64,000 nucleotides of DNA from Nocardioides sp. S5 (GTDB lineage: Bacteria > Actinomycetota > Actinomycetes > Propionibacteriales > Nocardioidaceae): the NCBI RefSeq assembly GCF_017310035.1, contig NZ_CP022296.1:3968001-4032000 (forward strand). Direction: 5' to 3'. The notes beneath the pieces were generated by a model. It had not been told where the DNA came from and did not search any database. It saw only the letters and a list, made by a program, of their open reading frames with translations. Positions 46,601 through 54,603 of the stretch are shown here, piece after piece. The position numbers and the translations under genes were made by a program. How positions within the stretch are numbered: position 1 is the stretch's first letter; every line of letters begins with the position of its first letter.

Positions 46601-47533
46601 GTGGCCGCACTCGAGAGCACCCAGCTGCTGACCGAGCTCGAGCCGGTGGTGGAGGACAACCTCAACCGGCACATGGCGATGGCCGACGAGTGGATGCCGC
46701 ACGAGTACGTCCCGTGGAGCCTGGGCCGCGACTTCGCCGACCTCGGCGGCGACCCGTGGGAGGTCGCGCAGTCCCAGCTGTCCCCCATCGCGCGCACGGC
46801 GCTCGAGGTCAACCTGCTGACCGAGGACAACCTGCCGAGCTACCACCGCGAGATCGACCGTGCCTTCGGCCGCGACAGCGCGTGGGGCACCTGGGTGAAC
46901 CGGTGGACCGCCGAGGAGGGCCGCCACGCCTTCTGCATCCGCGACTACCTCCTCGTCACCCGCGGCGTCGACCCCGTCGAGCTCGAGCGCGCGCGGATGG
47001 AGACCATGGAGACCGGCTACGAGGCGATGGACAAGTCGCTGCTCAACGTCTGCGCCTACGTGTCGTTCCAGGAGCTCGCCACCCGGGTCTCGCACCGCAA
47101 CACCGGCCGCTACACCGAGGAGCCGATCGCCGACAAGCTGCTCGCCCGCGTCGCCAAGGACGAGAACCTCCACATGATCTTCTACCGCAACATCGTCACC
47201 GCGGCCCTCGAGCTCACCCCCAGCCAGACGATGCGCGCGATCACCGAGGAGGTCGTCGGCTTCGAGATGCCCGGCAGCGTCATCCCCGGCTTCTCGCGCA
47301 AGGCGGTGCAGATGGCCAAGGCCGGGATCTACGACCTCCGCATCCACCACGACGACATCGTCGCGCCGCTGCTCCGGCAGTGGGGCGTGTGGGAGCTGGA
47401 GGGGCTCGACGCCGACGGCGAGGCGGCTCGCGACGAGCTCGCGGCCGCGGTCGCCACGCTCGACGGCGAGGCGACGCGCTTCGTCGAGCGGCGGGACGAG
47501 GCGGCGGCGAAGAAGGCCGCGCGTCAGGCCTGA
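46601..47533 (+). CDS. Acyl-[acyl-carrier-protein] desaturase
   Basis: A 310-residue soluble di-iron desaturase that would introduce a double bond into acyl-ACP, usually delta-9 C18:0. Ligands are in TAEEGRHAFCIRDY (ExxRH) and AKDENLHMIFYR (ExxLH), typical of the FA_desaturase_2 family including DesA1/DesA2 of mycobacteria. Start GTG 46601 has GAGGAG eight bases upstream. It lies in convergent orientation to the nitrite-reductase-like gene, 19 bases from its stop. Confidence 0.9.
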   Translation: MAALESTQLLTELEPVVEDNLNRHMAMADEWMPHEYVPWSLGRDFADLGGDPWEVAQSQLSPIARTALEVNLLTEDNLPSYHREIDRAFGRDSAWGTWVNRWTAEEGRHAFCIRDYLLVTRGVDPVELERARMETMETGYEAMDKSLLNVCAYVSFQELATRVSHRNTGRYTEEPIADKLLARVAKDENLHMIFYRNIVTAALELTPSQTMRAITEEVVGFEMPGSVIPGFSRKAVQMAKAGIYDLRIHHDDIVAPLLRQWGVWELEGLDADGEAARDELAAAVATLDGEATRFVERRDEAAAKKAARQA

Positions 47534-47551
47534 GCGACGCCTCGCCGTCGG

Positions 47552-50215
47552 TCAGCGGCGGACCTGCAGCACACCTCGGGCCCCGCGCTCGGCGTCGACC
47601 ATGACGTGGCTGACGAACGGGTAGTCGCCCGGCTCGTCCAGCACCAGCTCGACGAAACCGCCCTGGGCCGGCAGCAGCGGCAGCACCTGCGCGCCACCGT
47701 CGCGTGCCGGACCCGAGCGGCTGCCGAGCTGCCACGCGCCTTCGTTGAACACGGTGTCGAACTGCCCGCCGACGACGTGGAAGGACGAGGCGCGGCTCGG
47801 TCCCGCGTCGAGCACCCAGATCCGGACCCGCTCGCCGGTGCGGGCGCGCAGCGGCTCGCGGGCGTACTGGTCGGGGTAGCCGTTGAACACCACGGCGTCG
47901 GGCTCCTCGGCAGCGACCTTGTCGAGGTCGGCGACCGCGCCGTCGGCCCCGTGGTACTGCTCGGACTGCACCAGGACGTACTCCCGGTCGACGGGAGGCA
48001 GGCCGGGCGGCTCGATCACGACGGCGCCGAAGAGTCCGTTGGCGATGTGCGCGGTCATCGGCATCGTGGAGCAGTGATACATCCACACCCCGGCCCGGGT
48101 CGCGGTGAAGCGATAGGTCAGCGACTCCCCGGGCGGGATCGTGCGCATCACCTCGTCCGGGGCGCGCACTCCGGCGTGGAAGTCGATCGAGTGGCCCATC
48201 GTCCCGTCGTTCACCAGCGTGATGACGAACCGGTCGCCGACGCGGCCGCGCAGCACCGGGCCCGGCGCGGTGCCGTTGAACGTCCACACCTCCTGGGTCA
48301 CCCCCGGCGCCACCTCCGCCTGCTGCTCGGTGATCCGGAACGTGTGGCGGTGCACGCGCTCCGGGACCAGCGGCGGCAGGACCGGGTCGTACGCCGCGAA
48401 GTCCGGCCCCGGCTCGCCCGCCGAGCTGATCGGCGCCCCGGACGCGTCGTGGCCGTGGTCCTCGTGCCCGGCCGGTTCAGTGGCACCGTCGACGGCGCCG
48501 TCCGCGGCGGCTGCCGCGTCCTGCGACCCGCCACCCGTCACGTCGACGGCGAACGTCATGCCCATCTGCCGGTGCCCCACGACCGAGCACCAGCCGTCGA
48601 GGTCGCGACCGACGACGCCGACGTCCAGCACGGCCTCCTCCCCCGGCGCGATGCGGCCGGTGTCGGCGCCGGTCTCCAGCACCAGGTCGTGGACGTCGCC
48701 CGCACTCTCGTTGCGCAGGGTGATCACCAGCCGGTCACCGGCGGCCACCTCGACGCGGTCGGGGGTGAACCGCATCTCGCCGGCCACCACCTCGACCTCG
48801 ACGGTCCGGCCGGTGGGCGCGACACCGGCGTCCGCGGAGCCGGTCCGGCCCAGTGCGTCCGGGTCGACGGCACCGCCGACGGCCACGGCCACCACGGCGA
48901 GCGCCACCCCGACGGCGGCCAGCCCGGTGTTCTGCCCGCGCGGTCGTCCGGCGGACGCCGGGGTCGCCGTGCCGCGGTGCCGACTCCCAACGGCGAGCAG
49001 CAGCAGCGGGACGAAGCTCGCGAGGGCTCCGAGGACGAGCACCGACGCCACGACGCGTACGACGCTCGGGACGGGCAGGAGACACCAGAGCAGGCCCACG
49101 TTGGCGAGGGCCACCCGCAGCGCCCCGGCCGAGTCGAGCGCCCGGTTGGCGGCGCGTACGGACGCCGGGCCCCCGCCGAGCACGACCGGCACGAGGTAGG
49201 AGAGGGCGCCGAGCAGCACCTGGGCGACGAACCCGGCGGCCAGGAAGGGCGCTGCGTCGTGCAGAGCCGCGGACACGTCGCCCCACGTGCCACCGAACGC
49301 GACCCGCACCGACACCCAGGCGAGCATCGCCGCCAGCCACAGCACGCCCGCGCCGACCGACCAGGTGGGAAAGCTGCCCGGCGGCTTCACCCGCGCCGCG
49401 TCCACCATCGGGCGGGCCAGGACCAGGACACCGGCGAGGTAGGTCACCAGGCCGGCCGCGACCACGCGGGGCTGGTCCGCCCACGCGGCGGCCGCGACCA
49501 GGGCGATCCCCGCGACCAGCACGGGCAGCGCGGCGCGCGACGCCTTCTCCGCACCCTCGGCCAGGCGCGTACGCAGCATCGTCGGCCACAGCGTGACGAG
49601 GGTGCCCAGCACGGTGAGGCCCACCCAGCCGAGCACGTTGATGCCGGCGTGGGCGATGCGCACGCGCGCGTCGAGGGGATCGGTCAGCCCGCGGGCGAGC
49701 CACACGCCCAGCGTGGCGCCGACCGGGAGCAGGGCACCCGCGGCCAGGTAGTAGTGCACCGTCGGCGCGAAGCGCGAACGGAACCTGCCGCGCAGGCCCT
49801 GCGCCAGGGACGCCACGTGCCACGTGACGGCCAGCGCCACGGCCACCGCGCCGGCCAGGACGAGGAGCCACCTGTCGAGGGCCACCCCGATCGTGACCGC
49901 GACGGCGCCAAGGTCGAAGGTCGCCAGACGGATCGACTGCTCGCGCCGCGGCGTCGCGGGTCCGCGCAGCAGGGTGTCCGCGAAGTAGCGGCTCCACACG
50001 AGGATCGCGTGGCCGGCGGCACCGAGCAGCAGCAGGTGGAGCAGCAGCCAGCGCGGCTCCGGCACCCACTGGTGCACGAGCGCCACGACCACGGCAGCCA
50101 GCAGCCAGCCCACGACCGGCAGGTCCCGGATCGGCCAGAAGCCGCGGGTGCCGGCGGCCGGTGCGTCCGAGCGGTCCGCGGAAGGGGACGAGGACGGCGA
50201 CTGGAGGGTGGTCAT
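47552..50215 (-). CDS. Membrane-anchored copper nitrite reductase-like multicopper protein
   Basis: An 887-residue protein in three parts. Residues 1-440 carry about a dozen transmembrane helices. Residues about 455-560 form a cupredoxin with a type-1 site in HDLVLETG then WCSVVGHRQMGM. Residues about 615-887 resemble NirK, with MGHSIDFHAG (type-2 His and catalytic Asp), MYHCSTMPMTAHIANGLFG (type-1 Cys/His, type-2 His), SSFHVVGGQFD and PFVSHVMVD (third type-2 His). The membrane part plus cupredoxin suggest direct electron supply. By alignment the type-1 axial Met of NirK is Leu here. Start ATG 50215 overlaps the upstream stop by 4 bases. Confidence 0.85.
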   Translation of the reverse strand: MTTLQSPSSSPSADRSDAPAAGTRGFWPIRDLPVVGWLLAAVVVALVHQWVPEPRWLLLHLLLLGAAGHAILVWSRYFADTLLRGPATPRREQSIRLATFDLGAVAVTIGVALDRWLLVLAGAVAVALAVTWHVASLAQGLRGRFRSRFAPTVHYYLAAGALLPVGATLGVWLARGLTDPLDARVRIAHAGINVLGWVGLTVLGTLVTLWPTMLRTRLAEGAEKASRAALPVLVAGIALVAAAAWADQPRVVAAGLVTYLAGVLVLARPMVDAARVKPPGSFPTWSVGAGVLWLAAMLAWVSVRVAFGGTWGDVSAALHDAAPFLAAGFVAQVLLGALSYLVPVVLGGGPASVRAANRALDSAGALRVALANVGLLWCLLPVPSVVRVVASVLVLGALASFVPLLLLAVGSRHRGTATPASAGRPRGQNTGLAAVGVALAVVAVAVGGAVDPDALGRTGSADAGVAPTGRTVEVEVVAGEMRFTPDRVEVAAGDRLVITLRNESAGDVHDLVLETGADTGRIAPGEEAVLDVGVVGRDLDGWCSVVGHRQMGMTFAVDVTGGGSQDAAAAADGAVDGATEPAGHEDHGHDASGAPISSAGEPGPDFAAYDPVLPPLVPERVHRHTFRITEQQAEVAPGVTQEVWTFNGTAPGPVLRGRVGDRFVITLVNDGTMGHSIDFHAGVRAPDEVMRTIPPGESLTYRFTATRAGVWMYHCSTMPMTAHIANGLFGAVVIEPPGLPPVDREYVLVQSEQYHGADGAVADLDKVAAEEPDAVVFNGYPDQYAREPLRARTGERVRIWVLDAGPSRASSFHVVGGQFDTVFNEGAWQLGSRSGPARDGGAQVLPLLPAQGGFVELVLDEPGDYPFVSHVMVDAERGARGVLQVRR

Positions 50216-51333
50216 CGCGCGACCTCCGGGGTGCGTTCGGCGGGACGGACGGCGCGGGGCGGGGGGCCGATGACGGTGCTCGTCCCTGCGACGGCGAAGA
50301 AGAGCAGCAGCGCGAGTGCGTTGCCGGCGCCGCCGACCTCGCGCGCCAGGTCGCTCCCGAGGGCGTCGCCGCCCCACAGGCGCAGGACGAGCGAGGCCTG
50401 GAGCAGGGCCCACGGTGCCCACATGGCCGTTCGGTACGGCAGCGGCACCCGCGTCACCGCAGGAAGGATCGAGGGAGCGTGCGCCATGATCATCGAGATC
50501 GTGAAGCCGAGGAAGACCGCGTGCACCAGGGCGTCGTACGCCGCTCCGTCGGCCGGCTGCCCGGCGACCAGCAGGACGCCTCCGGCCACGGCCAGCCAGG
50601 CCTGGCCGGCGAGCATGCAGGCGGCGGCGAACCGCGGCAGCCCGGAGCCGCGCAGCGTCCGCCTCGCGACGTCGTACGACACCAGCCAGGCGACGAGCAG
50701 GAGGAGCACCACTCCGAGGACGCTGCCCCCGACGACCGGCCACATCGTCGCGGCCGGGACGCTCACGGTGACAGCGAGGCCGAGCAGCACCAGCGAGGTC
50801 CCCGCGCCCGCGGGCATCGCCAGCCGGGCCAGCTCGAGCCGCTCACCGGCGATGGTCAGCACGACGAAGCCGGCCAGCCACGGCAGCGCGAGCGGCACGT
50901 CGGCACCACCGAGGGCGAGCACGGTGCTGCCGAGGGCGAGGACCGCGCCGAGCGCGGAGACCAGGACGGCGTCGTCGCGCTGGCGGCGCCACAGCGGGAC
51001 GTAGACCGCGCACAGCGTCGCGGTGCCGGCGACCAGCAGCAGGTGGCCGAGCCGGTCCGCTCCCGGCACGAGCAGCAGGAGGGCGCCGGAGCCCAGGGAG
51101 GTCGGAGCGGCGTAGGCCCAGGCCGCGCCGAGCGCGACCGCGCGCTCCAGGGCGATGAGCGTGCCCACGAAGCCGAGCACCATCAACAGCCCGTGGGCCT
51201 CGCCCACCCGGCCCGTCGACACCGGCGCCCACACACCCAGGAGCGTGAGGCCCGCGTCGGTGCCGACGACCATCGCGATGCCTGCCGGGACCGCCAGCAG
51301 CGCGCGTGGCGCCGGCGTACGCCGCCCGCTCAC
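50212..51333 (-). CDS. Polytopic membrane protein linked to the copper protein (NnrS-like)
   Basis: A 373-residue protein with about eleven transmembrane helices from GTG 51333, which overlaps the regulator stop (GTGA). Conserved-looking histidines lie in EAHGLLMVLGFVGTLIALER and VHAVFLGFTISMIMAHAPSI, a pattern like the NnrS family, a heme- and copper-linked membrane protein needed during nitrosative stress. It is the middle gene of regulator-membrane protein-nitrite reductase. The NnrS assignment is inference. Confidence 0.7.
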   Translation of the reverse strand: MSGRRTPAPRALLAVPAGIAMVVGTDAGLTLLGVWAPVSTGRVGEAHGLLMVLGFVGTLIALERAVALGAAWAYAAPTSLGSGALLLLVPGADRLGHLLLVAGTATLCAVYVPLWRRQRDDAVLVSALGAVLALGSTVLALGGADVPLALPWLAGFVVLTIAGERLELARLAMPAGAGTSLVLLGLAVTVSVPAATMWPVVGGSVLGVVLLLLVAWLVSYDVARRTLRGSGLPRFAAACMLAGQAWLAVAGGVLLVAGQPADGAAYDALVHAVFLGFTISMIMAHAPSILPAVTRVPLPYRTAMWAPWALLQASLVLRLWGGDALGSDLAREVGGAGNALALLLFFAVAGTSTVIGPPPRAVRPAERTPEVAR

Positions 51334-51947
51334 GGGAGGCCGACCCCGCAGCCCAGCGTGTCGGGGCGCGGGTGGAGCGTCGCGCCGCGTCGACCGAGCA
51401 CACCCTCGACGAGCCCCAGGTGCACCGCACACACGACTCCCGGGTGCGCACGCGCCGCGTCGAGCAGCGGGCACGCGTGCAGCGTCACGTGGTCACCGTC
51501 GGCCTCGGGGGCGAAGCCGGTGTGCGTGAGGGCGAGCATCACGCGCTCTCGTCCGTCCTCCACCGCGCCGAGCTGCGAGCGGATCCGCTCGCCCCAGGCC
51601 CGGCCCCCGCGCACGGCCGCGGGGTCGAGGGTGTGGCGCGTTCCCGTGTCCGGGTCTGGTCCCTGGTCGAGGCCGGAGGCGAGCGCCATGGCGAGGGCGG
51701 CGTACTCCGGCTCGCGGGCGAGATAGCTCCACGCCGGACGTCCGCGGCCGCCGCTCCGGCTGGCGATGCGGCTGGCGTTCCCGCCCGCCACGAGCACGTC
51801 GAGATGTCCGCGCAGGGTGTTGGCGTGCAGTCCGGTGAGGTCCTGCAGCTCGGTCAGCGTCACGGCGCGACCCGCCTCGCGCATCGCGGCCAGCACGCGG
51901 GCCTGGGCGGCGGTCACACCCTGCTCATTTATTTCCACGGGGTTCAT
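51330..51947 (-). CDS. Helix-turn-helix regulator with three-cysteine C-terminal site
   Basis: A 205-residue regulator. The winged helix lies at about 10-75 (LTELQDLTGLHANTLRGHLD, GRGRPAWSYLA). The C-terminal half holds Cys159, Cys173 and Cys200 (HACPLLDAARAHPGVVCAVH, then TLGCGVG), spaced C-x13-C-x26-C as in SufR-like Fe-S repressors. It probably senses NO, oxygen or iron and controls this operon and the divergent hemerythrin gene, whose start is 35 bases away across an AT-rich gap. Confidence 0.75.
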   Translation of the reverse strand: MNPVEINEQGVTAAQARVLAAMREAGRAVTLTELQDLTGLHANTLRGHLDVLVAGGNASRIASRSGGRGRPAWSYLAREPEYAALAMALASGLDQGPDPDTGTRHTLDPAAVRGGRAWGERIRSQLGAVEDGRERVMLALTHTGFAPEADGDHVTLHACPLLDAARAHPGVVCAVHLGLVEGVLGRRGATLHPRPDTLGCGVGLP

Positions 51948-51982
51948 TGTAGATTATTAGCAACCAACCGAGGAGGCACCCC

Positions 51983-52762
51983 ATGTCCACCGTCACCATC
52001 GCCAACAACCACGCCGACGCCGAGGCGGCTGAGAAGGTCGAGCAGCACCACGCCGAGATGGCCGGCCGGCTCGCCCTGCTCACCTTCGACGTCGTGCGCG
52101 CGGCGCGCACCGACCGGGCCCAGGCCGCGCGGCAGGAGCTGCTGTCCTGGCTGCGCGACGACCTCGTGCCGCACGCGACCGCGGAGGAGCAGACGCTCTA
52201 CCCGGCCGCCGCCGAGATCGCGGAGGCGCGCCTCCTCGTCGAGGCGATGCTGGCAGAGCACGTCCTCATCCACCGGCTGGTGGGCGACCTCGAGGCCGCG
52301 ACCGACCCGATCGAGGCCGCCGCCGTCGCGCGCGCCCTCGAGACGCTCTTCGGCAGCCACCTCGCCAAGGAGAACGACCAGCTCATCCCGACCCTCGTCG
52401 CCTCCCCGGACTACTCGGTGGCCGAGATGCTCGACGGCATGCACGAGCTCCTCGGCGGCCACGAGGCTCCCGCCGCCGCTGCCTCTCCCGCTGCTGGCGG
52501 GCACCAGTGCGCGTGCGGGGGTCACGACGAGGCGGGGCTGCCCGAGCTCGACGTGCGCACCATCCCGCACGCCATCCGCCACGCCACGATCTTCGGCGCG
52601 CTGGACGGCCTGCGTCCCGGCACCGGCCTGCAGCTGGTCGCCGACCACGACCCGCTGCCGCTCCTGGCCCAGCTCGAGCAGCGCGCTCCGGGCGCGTTCG
52701 ACGTGGCCTACCGCGAGTCCGGTCCCGAGGCCTGGCGCCTGGAGCTGATCCGCAAGGGCTGA
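51983..52762 (+). CDS. Hemerythrin-DUF2249 protein
   Basis: A 259-residue protein: hemerythrin domain (about 15-155) with iron ligands in EQHHAEM, EEQTLYPAA, EHVLIHRL and HLAKEND, then a Cys/His/Gly linker (HQCACGGHDE) and DUF2249 (about 185-255). Such proteins bind O2 or NO at a di-iron site; the ScdA/RIC and related groups repair iron centres after nitrosative stress. ATG 51983 with GAGGAGG ten bases before. Divergent from the three-cysteine regulator. Confidence 0.85.
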   Translation: MSTVTIANNHADAEAAEKVEQHHAEMAGRLALLTFDVVRAARTDRAQAARQELLSWLRDDLVPHATAEEQTLYPAAAEIAEARLLVEAMLAEHVLIHRLVGDLEAATDPIEAAAVARALETLFGSHLAKENDQLIPTLVASPDYSVAEMLDGMHELLGGHEAPAAAASPAAGGHQCACGGHDEAGLPELDVRTIPHAIRHATIFGALDGLRPGTGLQLVADHDPLPLLAQLEQRAPGAFDVAYRESGPEAWRLELIRKG

Positions 52763-52798
52763 GCACCCGGCGCCGCGGCGTTGCGCGATGATCTCCCC

Positions 52799-53188
52799 AT
52801 GACGGAGCGCAACGTCCTCGGCGGCGAGCTGGACCCGTGCGGCACCGACCCGGTCACCGGGTTCCACCGCGACGGCACGTGCACGGTCGGCCCGCAGGAC
52901 GTCGGGCTGCACGCCGTCTGCGCGGTGATGACGGAGGAGTTCCTGGCCCACCAGGCTGCGGTCGGCAACGACCTCTCCACCCCACGGCCGGAGTGGCACT
53001 TCCCCGGCCTCGTGCCAGGAGACCGGTGGTGCGTGGTGGCGCTCCGCTGGCTGCAGGCGTACGACGCCGGAGTGGCCGCACCCGTGGTGCTGTCCGCGAC
53101 GTCGGAGCGGGCGCTCGACGTCGTACCCCTCGAGGTGCTGCGGGCGCACTCGGTCGACGTGCCTCCGGACCTCAGCGGGCTGGAGTGA
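52799..53188 (+). CDS. DUF2237 family protein
   Basis: A 129-residue protein from ATG 52799, following RNVLGGELDPCGTDPVTGFH and VGLHAVCAVMTEEFL, the conserved cysteine-containing start of DUF2237. The family is small, widespread and of unknown function. Its last 17 bases overlap the convergent alkyltransferase-like gene. Confidence 0.85.
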   Translation: MTERNVLGGELDPCGTDPVTGFHRDGTCTVGPQDVGLHAVCAVMTEEFLAHQAAVGNDLSTPRPEWHFPGLVPGDRWCVVALRWLQAYDAGVAAPVVLSATSERALDVVPLEVLRAHSVDVPPDLSGLE

Positions 53189-53453
53189 CGTCCACGCGGC
53201 CGCTGGCGGTGAGGGGCACGCCCTCGGCGCGGAGGTGCTTCAACGCCGTCCCGTCGTGGCATGTCGCCGGTCGTCCGTCCGCGTGGACGACGCGCCACCA
53301 CGGCACCGCGTCACCGTGCAGCGCCATCACCTGTCCGACCTGGCGCGGACCGGCCGTGCCGACGAGGCGGGCGATCGCGCCGTACGTCGTCACCCGGCCC
53401 GGCGGCACCTGCTCGACCAGCGCGAGCACGGCCTCCACGTAGTCCTCGTCCAT
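53172..53453 (-). CDS. Alkyltransferase-like protein (ATL), MGMT family without the active cysteine
   Basis: A 93-residue protein from ATG 53453 with the DNA-binding fold of O6-methylguanine methyltransferases (GRVTTYGAIARLVGTAGPRQ). The active PCHRV is PWWRVV here: the acceptor Cys is Trp, so the protein should bind but not repair O6-alkylguanine, and would hand it to nucleotide excision repair as known ATLs do. The ATG overlaps the DUF488 stop by one base. Confidence 0.88.
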   Translation of the reverse strand: MDEDYVEAVLALVEQVPPGRVTTYGAIARLVGTAGPRQVGQVMALHGDAVPWWRVVHADGRPATCHDGTALKHLRAEGVPLTASGRVDVTPAR

Positions 53454-53992
53454 CACGTGTCCGCGGCGTCGTAGCGGAGGAGGCCGTCGACGACGCGCGC
53501 GCCGGCCGACGGCTCGTGCGGCGTGGTCTTCCCGTCGTGGGAGAGATGGGCGACCTCGACCTTCCTCAGCAGGAGCGCGGCGTCGGCGACGATCCGGCGG
53601 TGGCAGCGCCACCACACGCTCTCGCTGCACATGACCGCAGTGGTGTCGTGCTCGTCGACGTCGGCGACCAGGTCGTCGAGGGCCGAGAGGAACTCCGGCG
53701 TCCGGGTGTGGGCGGCGTACGCCCGGAACGCCTCGACACGCCACCAGCCGTCGGCGTCGGGATCGGCTTGCTTGTCGCGTCGGCGGCGACCGCCCAGCCG
53801 TTCCTCCCAGCGGTAGTCGATGCCGGCCTCGGGCACCCACTGCGCCAGCGCGTCGCTGCTGACGTCCGGGTTGTGCCGGCTGCCCGGGAAGCGGCGTACG
53901 TCGATGAGCAGCTCGACGCCGGTGTCGGCCAGGAGCCGCGCCAGGGCGTCGCGGTTCAGGGTGCCGTGCCCCACCGTGAGCAGTCGCCCCAT
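53453..53992 (-). CDS. DUF488 domain-containing protein
   Basis: A 179-residue protein from ATG 53992 with the DUF488 pattern: RLLTVGHGTLNRDALARLLA, LLIDVRRFPGSRHNP and an active-site-like Cys in VMCSESVWWRCHRRIVA. The family's function is not established. The longer open frame to 54184 overlaps the helicase remnant. It is translationally coupled to ATL, suggesting a link to DNA damage. Confidence 0.85.
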   Translation of the reverse strand: MGRLLTVGHGTLNRDALARLLADTGVELLIDVRRFPGSRHNPDVSSDALAQWVPEAGIDYRWEERLGGRRRRDKQADPDADGWWRVEAFRAYAAHTRTPEFLSALDDLVADVDEHDTTAVMCSESVWWRCHRRIVADAALLLRKVEVAHLSHDGKTTPHEPSAGARVVDGLLRYDAADT

Positions 53993-54056
53993 TCGGCTCC
54001 TCCTCGGCAGTCGTCGTGGCACCTCGCCTGCCTCGGTGCGCACCCGGGAGCCATCT

Positions 54057-54599
54057 TCACACCCCGAGCCGCCGGGCCACGTCGTCGCCTGCCACCCGGC
54101 GTACGGTCTCGGGGTCCCCCACCACGACGAGCTCGTCGGTGGCGCGGGACATGCCGACGTAGAGCCGCTCACGGGCGCGGTCACGCGAGCCGTCCTCGTT
54201 GAGGCAGAGCACGACCGCGCGGCGCTCGAGTCCCTTGCAGCCGAGGACGTGTCCGTAGAAGACGTCGTCGTCCCAGTAGGTGCGCCAGTAACCCTCCTGG
54301 TCGTGGAAGTCGGTGCGCTCGACCTGCACGGGGTGGCGGTGGCCGGTGGTCAGGAGCGCCACGTTGCGCGGCTCCCAGCCCGACTCGAGCAGGGCATCGA
54401 CTGCGTCGTCCGCCGCCTCGAGCGCGTCGTCCTGCGTGGTGGCGACGAAGCGCACGGTCGGGCCGTCGCCGCCGCGGGAGTACATCCGGCTCGGCGCCAG
54501 CGGGCCGAACGACTCGTGGATCTGCTTGGTGTTGCGGAGGTTCGGCGTGTCGTGGACGAGGGCGGGCCGCATGACGCGGCCCGCCCTCGACGTACTCAT
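54057..54599 (-). pseudogene. C-terminal remnant of a UvrD/Rep-like helicase
   Basis: The 180 residues match only the last part of a superfamily 1 helicase: NLRNTKQIHESFGPLAPSRM, then GHVLGCKGLERRAVVLCLNE and ARERLYVGMSRATDELVVVG (motifs V-VI). The Walker A, DEAD-like and other N-terminal motifs are missing. The upstream side ends at once at the nrdJ stop, 5 bases away, so the rest of the gene has been lost. It still has an ATG (54599) and an intact frame. Confidence 0.75.
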
Positions 54600-54603
54600 C
54601 AGA

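Noticed and set aside
47606..51004. Very long plus-strand open frame (1132 codons) opposite the nitrite-reductase genes
   Set aside because: Its translation is rich in His, Arg and Gly with no domain; it is the mirror of a GC-rich coding frame.
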